The position numbers and the translations under genes were made by a program. Under the pieces are notes generated by a model, which saw nothing but the letters and a program-made list of their open reading frames with translations, ran no database searches and was not told the DNA's origin. DNA of 5,519 bases from Propionibacterium sp. (GTDB taxonomy: Bacteria > Actinomycetota > Actinomycetes > Actinomycetales > Actinomycetaceae), in contig JAKECL010000163.1 in assembly GCA_030460725.1 (NCBI GenBank), positions 1-5,519 on the forward strand. Direction: 5' to 3'. Of this stretch, positions 1 through 5,519 are shown in pieces (positions within the stretch are counted from its first letter, which is position 1; each line of letters opens with the position of its first letter).

Positions 1-260
1 TCCCCACCCGGCCCGAAGTAGGCCGCGGGGGAGGACACGACGTGGTAGATGCGCGCCCCCACGATCCCGAAGGGAATGGCCCACATCGCCATCGTGGTCA
101 CCAGCTCGGGATCACCGCCGCGCGCCCTGTAGCGTCGCTGGGTGATCCACACGGCCGCCACCATCGCGCACACGATCAACAGCCCGTAGGCGCGCAGCGG
201 GAGGGGCCCCAGGTGCCACACACCCTGACCCGGGGAGGGGATGGCCAGTGGCTGCATCAT
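1..260 (-). CDS. lgt: Prolipoprotein diacylglyceryl transferase, N-terminal part (3' end outside window)
   Basis: Lgt is an integral membrane enzyme that transfers diacylglycerol from phosphatidylglycerol to the lipobox cysteine of prolipoproteins, the first step of lipoprotein maturation. Only the first 86 codons are present; the gene runs off the left edge. The translation begins MMQPLAIPSPGQGVWHLGPL, and the IPSP..GVW.LGPLP.RAY pattern (residues 7-25) is the typical start of actinobacterial Lgt. A first hydrophobic membrane segment lies at about residues 21-39, followed by a basic loop (QRRYRARGG, 41-49). A second segment at about 53-75 contains WAIPFGIVGARIYHV (60-74), the conserved Lgt motif with Arg70 and Tyr72-His73. 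The start ATG at 260 overlaps the trpA stop as ATGA; a second ATG follows directly at 257. A GGAG ribosome binding site sits 6 bases upstream, inside trpA. Position after trpA is conserved in actinobacteria. Identity is confident; the active-site region is not visible. Confidence 0.95.
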   Translation of the reverse strand, partial: MMQPLAIPSPGQGVWHLGPLPLRAYGLLIVCAMVAAVWITQRRYRARGGDPELVTTMAMWAIPFGIVGARIYHVVSSPAAYFGPGG

Positions 261-1075
261 CCACGTCTCCAGGAGGCGCCGCGCACACCTGACACCAGAG
301 CGGTGGCAAGGTCCTCCAGGTTGCGCAGCGCACGGTCGGTGTCCTCCTCGAAGAGGGTCTTCACCAGGGCCGATCCGACGATCACACCGTCGGCGAAACC
401 TGCGATGTCACGCGCCTGGTCCGCAGTGGAGACTCCCAGCCCCACACAGACCCGCTCGGCTCCTGCAGCACGGGTGCGCTCCACGAGGGCGCGCGCGTGC
501 TCGTCCACCCGTGCGCGCGCGCCTGTCACCCCCATGGTGGACGCCGCATAGACCCATCCCCGGGAGTGCTCGGCGATGAGGCGCAGCCTGTGTTCCGGGG
601 AGGAGGGAGCCACCAGGTAGATGGCTTCCAGATCGTTGTCGGAGGCAGCGTGTTCCCACTGCGCCCCCTCCTCCGGTGGCAGGTCCGGAGTGACCAGGCC
701 CGACCCGCCCACGGCTGCGAAGTCGTGGGCGAAACGCTCCACCCCGTACCACTCGATGGGGTTCCAGTAGGTCATGGACACGGTGGACAGTCCGTGGGCG
801 GTGAGTTCGTCGACCGCGTGGAGAAGGTCCTCCAGATGGGTGCCGTGTTCGAGGGCGGCCACGGTCGCACGTTGGATCGTGGGTCCGTCCATGCCCGGAT
901 CGGAGTACGGGAAACCGAGTTCGACGACATCCACCCCTGCGTCGGCCAGCACCTTGCCCGCCCGGATCGATGTCTCCACGCTCGGAAAGCCGACGGGCAG
1001 GTAGGCGATCAGTGCGCCGTCCCCGCGCCGGTGGGCAGCCTCGATGGCTGCCGCGCTGGACCCTGCCCTGCTCAT
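257..1075 (-). CDS. trpA: Tryptophan synthase alpha subunit
   Basis: TrpA cleaves indole-3-glycerol phosphate to indole and glyceraldehyde-3-phosphate and passes indole through a tunnel to TrpB in the cytoplasmic alpha2beta2 complex. The 272-residue length is normal for the family. The TIM-barrel motifs appear in order: AYLPVGFPS (24-32), VELGFPYSDPGMDGPTIQ (51-68) with the catalytic pair Glu52 and Asp63 (Glu49 and Asp60 in enteric TrpA), TYWNPI (102-107), GLVTPDLPPEE (126-136), LVAPSSPEHRL (154-164), MGVTGAR (181-187), VGLGVST (211-217) and the phosphate-binding ADGVIVGSALV (228-238). The ATG start overlaps the trpB stop as ATGA, and GGAGGG lies 6 bases upstream (1082-1087), so translation is probably coupled to trpB. 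The last four bases overlap the lgt start. The C-terminal tail after about residue 262 is short, basic and not conserved. No missing key residue was seen. Confidence 0.98.
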   Translation of the reverse strand: MSRAGSSAAAIEAAHRRGDGALIAYLPVGFPSVETSIRAGKVLADAGVDVVELGFPYSDPGMDGPTIQRATVAALEHGTHLEDLLHAVDELTAHGLSTVSMTYWNPIEWYGVERFAHDFAAVGGSGLVTPDLPPEEGAQWEHAASDNDLEAIYLVAPSSPEHRLRLIAEHSRGWVYAASTMGVTGARARVDEHARALVERTRAAGAERVCVGLGVSTADQARDIAGFADGVIVGSALVKTLFEEDTDRALRNLEDLATALVSGVRGASWRRG

Positions 1076-2367
1076 GCCTGTCCCTCCGTCGTCGCATCGT
1101 CCCTGCGGACCCCGCCCTCACCGGCACTGGGATCGATGACCTGGAGGGTCGCGTCCCCAAGTCCGAACCACGTCGCAGCCGTGTCCACGTCCTTGTCCCC
1201 GCGGCCCGACACACAGACGACCACCAGGGGCTCCGAGCCCGCCGTGAAGGGCCCCTCCTGAGCCTTCTCCAGTGCCCAGGCACGGGCACCGGCGAGTGCA
1301 TGGGCGGACTCGATGGCCGGGATGATGCCCTCGGTGCGCGAGAGGAGCAGGAAGGCGTCCATGGCCTCCGCATCCGAGACCGGGACGTAGTGGGCCCTTC
1401 CGGTGCGTGCGAGCCAGGCATGCTCGGGGCCGACCCCGGGATAGTCCAGTCCTGCGGAGATCGAGTGGGAGGGCTTGGTCTGACCGTCTCGTTCCTGGAG
1501 CAGGAAGGAGCGTGCGCCGTGGAGCACACCCACCTCGCCCGCGGTGATGGAGGCCGCGTGTCGACCGGTGTCGAAGCCGTCCCCCCCGGCCTCGCACCCC
1601 AGCAGCGCGACGCCCTCGTCGTCGAGGAAGGCGGAGAACGTACCGATCGCATTGGAGCCCCCGCCCACGCAGGCGCAGACCATGTCCGGCAGACGACCCG
1701 TCATGCCCAACAGCTGGGAGCGGGCCTCGTCACCGATGACGCGCTGGAGGTCGCGCACCAGGGTCGGGAAGGGATGGGGACCCGCAGCGGTCCCGAAGAT
1801 GTAGTTCGTGGTGGCCACATTGGTCACCCAGTCGCGGAAGGCCTCGTTGATCGCGTCCTTGAGGGTCTGGGAACCCTGGGTGACGGCCACGACCTCCGCC
1901 CCCAGCATCTGCATGCGCGCGACGTTGAGGTGCTGGCGTTCGGTGTCCTCACGTCCCATGTAGATCGTGCAGTCCAGGCCGAGCAGTGCGGCAGCGGTGG
2001 CCGTGGCCACCCCGTGCTGTCCCGCACCGGTCTCCGCAATCACGCGGGTCTTGCCCAGCTCCTTGGTCAACAGGGCCTGTCCCAGGACGTTGTTGATCTT
2101 GTGGGAGCCCGTGTGGTTGAGGTCCTCGCGCTTGAGGAAGACACGCACCCCGCCCAGGTCCTCGGCGAAGCGCGGGGCCTCGGTGAGCAGGGAGGGGCGT
2201 CCCGCGTAGTCGCGCAGCAGCGCATCGAGGCGGGAGCGGAAGTCCGGGTCGTGCCACAGTCGCTGCCAGGTGCGGTCGAGTTCCTCCAGGGTGCCCTGGA
2301 GTGACTCGGCGACGAACCTGCCGCCGAAGTCCCCGAAGTACGGTCCCACCGGGTCCGACTGTGTCAC
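1072..2367 (-). CDS. trpB: Tryptophan synthase beta subunit (PLP enzyme)
   Basis: TrpB condenses indole with L-serine to L-tryptophan using pyridoxal phosphate; it pairs with the TrpA encoded next to it. The 431-residue protein is slightly longer than the roughly 400-residue norm because of an Asp/Gly/Arg-rich tail after residue 412. Visible motifs are GPYFGDFGGRFV (8-19), the PLP-lysine segment EDLNHTGSHKINN (81-93) with Lys90, AETGAGQHG (111-119) with the catalytic Glu112, the PLP-phosphate loop GGGSNAIG (235-242), HSISAGLDYPGVGPEHA (301-317), TEGIIPAIESAHA (345-357) and SGRGDKD (387-393). These mark the classical TrpB1 type that works with TrpA. The start is a GTG, supported by a perfect AGGAGG 6 bases upstream (2374-2379) inside the end of trpC; the trpC stop is only one base away. 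The 3' end overlaps trpA by four bases. All checked residues are intact. Confidence 0.98.
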   Translation of the reverse strand: MTQSDPVGPYFGDFGGRFVAESLQGTLEELDRTWQRLWHDPDFRSRLDALLRDYAGRPSLLTEAPRFAEDLGGVRVFLKREDLNHTGSHKINNVLGQALLTKELGKTRVIAETGAGQHGVATATAAALLGLDCTIYMGREDTERQHLNVARMQMLGAEVVAVTQGSQTLKDAINEAFRDWVTNVATTNYIFGTAAGPHPFPTLVRDLQRVIGDEARSQLLGMTGRLPDMVCACVGGGSNAIGTFSAFLDDEGVALLGCEAGGDGFDTGRHAASITAGEVGVLHGARSFLLQERDGQTKPSHSISAGLDYPGVGPEHAWLARTGRAHYVPVSDAEAMDAFLLLSRTEGIIPAIESAHALAGARAWALEKAQEGPFTAGSEPLVVVCVSGRGDKDVDTAATWFGLGDATLQVIDPSAGEGGVRRDDATTEGQA

Positions 2368-2368
2368 G

Positions 2369-3214
2369 TCAGTCCTCCTGCCTCGCGGCGCGCACGCGCG
2401 CCTTCCGATTGGCGCGCAGCGCCGGGTGCTGGCCTGCGCTCACCATGTCGCGCACGGCGGCATCGGGGTCCCCCGACGTCACCAGCGCCTCACCCACCAG
2501 GACGGCATCGGCACCCCAGCGGGCGTACTCGAAGACGTCATGGGGTCCACGCACCCCCGACTCGGCCACCGCGATGACCTCCTCAGGGATGACGTCGATG
2601 ACCTGCTCGATGGTGGAACGGTCGACCTCCAGTGTCGTCAGGTCGCGGGCGTTGACCCCCACCACCTTGGCCCCCGCCTCCAGTGCCCGCAGCGCCTCCA
2701 GACGGGAGTGGGTCTCCACCAGGGCCGTCATCCCCAGGGACTCCACCCGTTCCAGGAGGGACACGAGCGCGGGCTGTTCCAGTGCCGCCACGATCAGCAA
2801 CACCATGTCCGCCCCGTGGGCCCGTGCCTCGTGGACCTGGTAGGGGGTCACCACGAAGTCCTTGCGCAGGACCGGGATGTCCACGGTGGCGCGAACGGCG
2901 TCCAGGTCCGAGAGGGATCCGTGGAAGCGTCGCTGCTCGGTGAGCACGGAGATGACCCCTGCACCCGCCTCCTCGTACACCGAGGCCAGCGCCGCCGGGT
3001 CCGCGATCGGCGCCAGGTCACCCTTGGAGGGAGAACTGCGTTTGACCTCGGAGATGATCGAGACCGCGCCGTCCCGGGCGCGCATGGCACCCACGACGTC
3101 CAGGGCGTCGGGAGTGCGCCGGGCGCGCTCCTTGAGGTCGTCCATGGAGACCAGGGACTCGCGTGCGCGCAGGTCCTCCAGCACTCCGACGATGATGCCG
3201 TCGAGGACGCTCAT
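2369..3214 (-). CDS. trpC: Indole-3-glycerol phosphate synthase
   Basis: TrpC closes the indole ring, converting carboxyphenylamino-deoxyribulose phosphate to indole-3-glycerol phosphate, the substrate of TrpA. It is a cytoplasmic TIM-barrel enzyme. The 281 residues are a normal length for a stand-alone protein, with no TrpF domain fused. Active-site segments are IISEVKRSSPSKG (53-65) with Glu56 and Lys58, FHGS (97-100), VLRKDFVV (115-122) with the catalytic Lys118, ALVETHS (164-170) with Glu167, VGVNARDL (185-192) with Asn188 and Arg190, AESGVRG (217-223) with Ser219, and ADAVLVGEALV (235-245). By spacing these match Glu51, Lys53, Lys110, Glu159, Asn180, Arg182 and Ser211 of the Sulfolobus enzyme. 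The same frame stays open far upstream, but homology begins at MSVLDGI; this ATG has a GGGGAG site 7 bases upstream (3222-3227). The C-terminal tail (268-281) is basic and not conserved. It is the first gene of the tightly packed trpC-trpB-trpA-lgt run. Confidence 0.97.
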   Translation of the reverse strand: MSVLDGIIVGVLEDLRARESLVSMDDLKERARRTPDALDVVGAMRARDGAVSIISEVKRSSPSKGDLAPIADPAALASVYEEAGAGVISVLTEQRRFHGSLSDLDAVRATVDIPVLRKDFVVTPYQVHEARAHGADMVLLIVAALEQPALVSLLERVESLGMTALVETHSRLEALRALEAGAKVVGVNARDLTTLEVDRSTIEQVIDVIPEEVIAVAESGVRGPHDVFEYARWGADAVLVGEALVTSGDPDAAVRDMVSAGQHPALRANRKARVRAARQED

Positions 3215-3245
3215 GCCATCACTCCCCTCATGCGTGGTTCCCCCG

Positions 3246-3275
3246 ATGCTAGCCGCCGCGGGCCGGGCACCCGAA
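3246..3275 (-). promoter_or_regulatory. Weak candidate internal promoter upstream of trpC
   Basis: On the minus strand TAGCAT (3246-3251) fits the actinobacterial -10 pattern TANNNT, and TTCGGG (3270-3275) lies 18 bases upstream as a poor -35 match. Transcription from here would start about 25 bases before the trpC ATG and would carry trpC-trpB-trpA-lgt. The -35 candidate overlaps the palindrome at 3270-3280, which would suit an operator. CTAG-containing sequence stands out in this GC-rich DNA. The match is weak, and a single-transcript operon without an internal promoter remains the simpler reading. Confidence 0.22.
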
Positions 3276-3299
3276 TCGGGCCCATCATCCGGGCCGGGC
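3259..3299 (-). repeat. Direct repeat with inverted repeats in the trpE-trpC gap
   Basis: The 103-base gap between trpE and trpC holds an exact 10-base direct repeat (plus-strand cgggccgggc at 3259-3268 and 3290-3299), 31 bases apart start to start, about three helical turns. Between the copies lies a palindrome, cccgaatcggg (3270-3280), and a second stem pairs 3279-3283 with 3291-3295 around a 7-base loop. On the minus-strand transcript the segment 3279-3283 can pair with the upstream partner, or take part in the downstream hairpin, so the two folds compete. There is no U-run after either stem, so this does not look like an intrinsic terminator. The repeats are real in the sequence; a regulatory role (operator, attenuator or RNA-processing site) is only inference, and GC-rich chance repeats are possible. 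Confidence 0.45.
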
Positions 3300-3317
3300 G
3301 CGAACACCCCGACCGGT

Positions 3318-5000
3318 TCAGACCTGCACGCCCGGAGTCCCGCCACCCCCGGCACATCCCCGTCCCCTTTCGGTGTCGATGCGGGCCAGTTGACTCGCCC
3401 GCAGGACGGACCCCAGGGCGGCGGCAGCCTTGTTGCGGGTCTCCTCGTACTCGGTCGCGGGTACCGAGTCGGCCACCAGCCCGGCCCCTGCCTGGACGGA
3501 GGCCGTGCCCCCGGACAGGCTGGCCGTGCGGATGGCAATCGCCAGGTCCGCGTCCCCCGAGAGGTCGAAGTACCCGACCACTCCTCCGTAGACACCGCGG
3601 GCGGCGGGCTCCAACTGGTCGATGAGACGGATGGCGCGGGGCTTGGGGGCACCGGAGAGGGTGCCTGCGGGGAAGGTCGCCACGAGACAGTCCAGGGCGT
3701 CCACCCCCTCGCGCAGGATTCCGGTGACGGTGGAGGAGATGTGCTGGATGTGGGAGAAGCGCTTGATCTCCATGAGAGTGGAGACCTCCACCGTCTCCGG
3801 CTGGCACACCTTCGACAGGTCGTTGCGGGCCAGGTCCACCAGCATGACGTGTTCCGAGAGTTCCTTGGGGTCCCCCAGGAGCTCCTCGGCCAGACGCCGG
3901 TCCTCCTGGGAGTCCGCCCCCCGCGGACGCGAGCCGGCGATGGGGTAGGTCCACACCCTCCTGCCCTGGGTGCGCATGAGTGTCTCGGGGGAGGACCCCA
4001 CGACCTCGAAGGTCCCGCCGAGCCCGTCAGGCAGACACAGGTAGTACATGTAGGGAGAAGGGTTGACGGTGCGCAGCACCCGGTAGACGTCCAGGCCGGA
4101 GGCCTCCGTGTCCACGTCCAGGCGTTGGGAGACCACGACCTGGAACACCTCCCCGTCGCGGATCGCCTGCTTGGCGGTGACCACCGAGGACTCGAAGTCC
4201 GCTCGCGCGGTGCGGTGGCTGACCGGGGGCGCGGCCTGCACGGTGCCGACCTCCCCCGCGGGCCCCTCCAGACCACGCAGGCCCAGGACAGCAGGCGTGA
4301 AGGGCCGGGCCATCCGCTGTGCCATGGAGTCCAGACGCGCCAGGGCGTCCTCATAGGCGAGGTCGACGCGCTCATCGGACCCGTCCATGTTCCAGGCGAT
4401 GGCCACCAGCCACAGCGACCCCTCGGTGTGGTCGATGGCAGCCACCTCGGTGGCCAGGCAGAGGCTGGCGTCGGGCACGTCGACCTCGACGGGGACGTGG
4501 GGGACGAGGGTCGGCTCCCACTCCGGGATGATGCCCCACCCCAGTGATCCCACGAGGGCACCCGTCAATGGGGGCAGGCCGGGCACGGCGTGCGTGTGGA
4601 GGACGGAGAGGGCGGAATGGAGGACATCCAGGAAGGTGCCCTCCTCCAATGCCCCCGCAGGGCGGGTGCCGCTCCAGCGTGCCCGCCCTCCACGGGCCAC
4701 GATGGCACCGGCGGAGGCGGCGCCGATGAAGGACCACCGTCCCCAGGATCCGTCGTGTTCGGCCGACTCCAGGATGTAGGTGCCGGGACGTCCCTGGGCG
4801 AGCTGGCGGTGGACGCCCACGGCGCTGAGCTCATCGGCCAGGACCTTGCGTGCCACAGGGATCACACGACGCGAAGCCGCGAGGTCCCGGAAGACCTCGC
4901 GCGAGGGCCAGGTCTGGCCCCACTCGAGGTGGACCTCCTGGGGCGCCCCTGGCCTGGCGCCGTGGTGCGCGCGCTCCGCGTCCTCCTGAGTTCCTCCCAT
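3318..5000 (-). CDS. trpE: Anthranilate synthase component I
   Basis: TrpE makes anthranilate from chorismate, with ammonia from a TrpG glutamine amidotransferase that is not in this window. The ATG at 5000 gives 560 residues and has GAGGGG 9 bases upstream; conserved sequence (EWGQTWPSREVF) begins at about residue 26. A GTG at 5084 would add 28 Gly/Ser/Thr-rich residues and overlap the hisI stop as GTGA, but has no convincing ribosome binding site. Numbering from 5000, ILESAE (76-81) and NPSPYMYY (313-320) are the tryptophan feedback-site motifs and look intact. The chorismate-binding domain shows SSPETLMR (336-343), YPIAGSRPRG (352-361), EHVMLVDLARNDLSKV (383-398), FPAGTLSGAPKPRA (443-456), YGGVVGY (471-477) and VQAGAGLVAD (502-511). 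PabB is the main alternative, but the feedback motifs and trp neighbours favour TrpE. The last 20 or so residues form a Gly-rich, unconserved tail. Confidence 0.96.
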   Translation of the reverse strand: MGGTQEDAERAHHGARPGAPQEVHLEWGQTWPSREVFRDLAASRRVIPVARKVLADELSAVGVHRQLAQGRPGTYILESAEHDGSWGRWSFIGAASAGAIVARGGRARWSGTRPAGALEEGTFLDVLHSALSVLHTHAVPGLPPLTGALVGSLGWGIIPEWEPTLVPHVPVEVDVPDASLCLATEVAAIDHTEGSLWLVAIAWNMDGSDERVDLAYEDALARLDSMAQRMARPFTPAVLGLRGLEGPAGEVGTVQAAPPVSHRTARADFESSVVTAKQAIRDGEVFQVVVSQRLDVDTEASGLDVYRVLRTVNPSPYMYYLCLPDGLGGTFEVVGSSPETLMRTQGRRVWTYPIAGSRPRGADSQEDRRLAEELLGDPKELSEHVMLVDLARNDLSKVCQPETVEVSTLMEIKRFSHIQHISSTVTGILREGVDALDCLVATFPAGTLSGAPKPRAIRLIDQLEPAARGVYGGVVGYFDLSGDADLAIAIRTASLSGGTASVQAGAGLVADSVPATEYEETRNKAAAALGSVLRASQLARIDTERGRGCAGGGGTPGVQV

Positions 5001-5080
5001 GGTTCCCGTCCCCTCGCTGGTGTGTCCCGGTGCGGAGCCGGTGCCGACCCCGCGCTCACCCGCGTTCCCGGCCCGCGACG
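5001..5080 (-). other. hisI-trpE spacer or 5' extension of trpE
   Basis: This 80-base stretch is either an untranslated spacer or codes the first 27 residues of a longer TrpE beginning at GTG 5084. In the TrpE frame it is Gly/Ser/Thr/Ala-rich and unlike conserved TrpE starts. It contains the GAGGGG ribosome binding site at 5010-5015 for the ATG at 5000. I see no run of Trp codons, no leader peptide of the trpL type and no terminator hairpin here, so a classical ribosome-mediated trp attenuator is not supported at this position. Confidence 0.5.
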
Positions 5081-5449
5081 TCACGGCCGCTGCCCGACCA
5101 CGGCGCGCAGGTCCCCGCCGGCCTCGAAGCAGGTGCGCGTCCCGGTGTGGCAGGCGGCCCCCACCTGGTCGACCTCGACGAGCAGTGCGTCACCGTCGCA
5201 GTCCAGGTGAACGGCCTTCACCCACTGGACGTGGCCCGAGGTGTCCCCCTTGCGCCAGTACTCCTGACGTGAGCGCGACCAGAAGGTGACCCGCCCGGAG
5301 GTGAGGGTGCGGTGCAGTGCCTCGTCGTCCATCCATCCGACCATGAGCACCTCACGGGTGTCGTGCTGCTGGACGACGGCTGCGACGAGTCCGGCGGGGT
5401 CCCGCTTGAGTCGGGCTGCGATGTCGGGGTCGAGGTTCACGTCCGACAT
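5081..5449 (-). CDS. hisI: Phosphoribosyl-AMP cyclohydrolase
   Basis: HisI hydrolyses the adenine ring of phosphoribosyl-AMP, the third step of histidine synthesis, as a cytoplasmic zinc- and magnesium-dependent dimer. The 122-residue protein is the monofunctional form; there is no HisE pyrophosphatase domain. It shows VLMVGWMDDEAL (34-45), the long conserved block GRVTFWSRSR.EYW.KG.TSGH (52-73), the metal motif DCDGD (83-87) with Asp83, Asp85 and Asp87, and CHTGTRTCF (100-108). Cys84, Cys100 and Cys107 have the same 16- and 7-residue spacing as the zinc cysteines of the Methanothermobacter enzyme. The ATG start has GGAGG 7 bases upstream (5457-5461). The stop lies 80 bases before the preferred trpE start, or overlaps the alternative GTG by four bases. 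Placement upstream of trpE is a known actinobacterial arrangement; hisF would be the expected upstream neighbour but is not visible. Confidence 0.97.
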   Translation of the reverse strand: MSDVNLDPDIAARLKRDPAGLVAAVVQQHDTREVLMVGWMDDEALHRTLTSGRVTFWSRSRQEYWRKGDTSGHVQWVKAVHLDCDGDALLVEVDQVGAACHTGTRTCFEAGGDLRAVVGQRP

Positions 5450-5461
5450 CCTCCCACCTCC

Positions 5462-5519
5462 CGGGCCCGCGCCGCAGGAGCGTCCGACGGCGAGCGGTGG
5501 GGAGACGCGCGGTGCGCGG
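5462..5519 (-). other. Unassigned upstream edge
   Basis: These 58 bases lie before the hisI ribosome binding site. One minus-strand frame stays open from the edge and ends in a TGA about ten bases inside hisI, so the tail of an upstream gene could end here, but its residues (Ala, Arg, Pro and Ser rich) match nothing I recognise, including HisF. The other frames also stay open through this stretch, as expected at this GC content. No promoter could be identified. Confidence 0.3.

Noticed and set aside
408..1652. A 414-codon minus-strand frame overlapping trpA and trpB
   Set aside because: It is out of phase with both trp genes and very Arg-rich, and shows no domain; it is a frame shadow.
970..2304. 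A 444-codon plus-strand open frame opposite trpB and the trpA start
   Set aside because: It is a shadow of trpB with no family resemblance and no plausible ribosome binding site context; the minus-strand frame is unmistakably TrpB.
3265..3295. The GC-rich hairpins after trpE as an intrinsic terminator
   Set aside because: No U-run follows either stem, and trpC with its own ribosome binding site follows closely in the same direction.
2270..3625. A 451-codon plus-strand open frame across trpC, the gap and the end of trpE
   Set aside because: It spans two real genes and the gap in antisense, with composition typical of a reverse-complement shadow and a highly Arg/Pro-rich end.
2862..4547. A 561-codon open frame on the plus strand opposite trpE and trpC
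   Set aside because: It is antisense to two genes with intact active-site motifs, its translation is Gly/Arg/His-rich with no recognisable domain, and long antisense frames are expected in GC-rich coding DNA.
2369..4561. A 730-codon minus-strand frame that could suggest a large N-terminal extension or fusion on TrpC
   Set aside because: Upstream of the ATG at 3214 the frame runs out of phase through trpE and is Ser/Pro/Arg/Thr-rich noise; TrpC homology begins exactly at MSVLDGI with a good ribosome binding site.
4862..5059. A 65-codon minus-strand ORF starting in the hisI-trpE spacer, considered as a trp leader peptide
   Set aside because: It has only one Trp codon, no attenuator hairpins follow it, and most of it lies out of frame within trpE.

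Overview
This window is a compact, very GC-rich block of primary metabolism in which every supported gene lies on the minus strand. Reading in the direction of transcription (high to low coordinate), the order is hisI, trpE, trpC, trpB, trpA, and the 5' part of lgt, which runs off the left edge. The gene order, the protein sequences and strong third-position GC point to a high-GC Gram-positive (Actinomycetota). The TrpA, TrpE and Lgt sequences look like those of Actinomycetales/Micrococcales-type bacteria, and Actinomycetaceae is a reasonable but unproven guess. The same order hisI...trpE...trpC-trpB-trpA-lgt is known from Mycobacterium and other actinobacteria.

Layout: 5450-5519 is a short upstream edge holding the hisI ribosome binding site and an unassigned open stretch. 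hisI (5081-5449) is followed by trpE, with its preferred start at 5000 and an alternative GTG at 5084 that overlaps hisI by 4 bases. A 103-base gap (3215-3317) separates trpE from trpC. It is the only real non-coding segment inside the cluster and contains a 10-base direct repeat, two competing hairpins and a weak promoter-like sequence. trpC (2369-3214), trpB (1072-2367), trpA (257-1075) and lgt (1-260) are then packed with a 1-base gap or 4-base ATGA overlaps, which indicates one transcript with translational coupling.

How the genes work together: TrpE starts the pathway (chorismate to anthranilate, with a TrpG partner encoded elsewhere). TrpC makes indole-3-glycerol phosphate, and TrpA and TrpB form the tryptophan synthase complex. 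HisI is the phosphoribosyl-AMP cyclohydrolase of histidine synthesis. trpG, trpD and trpF are not in the window. In actinobacteria the TrpF step is usually done by the bifunctional HisA-like isomerase PriA, which would link the histidine and tryptophan pathways functionally as well as by position. Lgt is a membrane enzyme of lipoprotein maturation with no known biochemical tie to tryptophan.

No mobile element, CRISPR array, RNA gene or new system was seen. All active-site residues that can be checked are intact. The most interesting unexplained sequence is the trpE-trpC gap; everything else is ordinary core metabolism.
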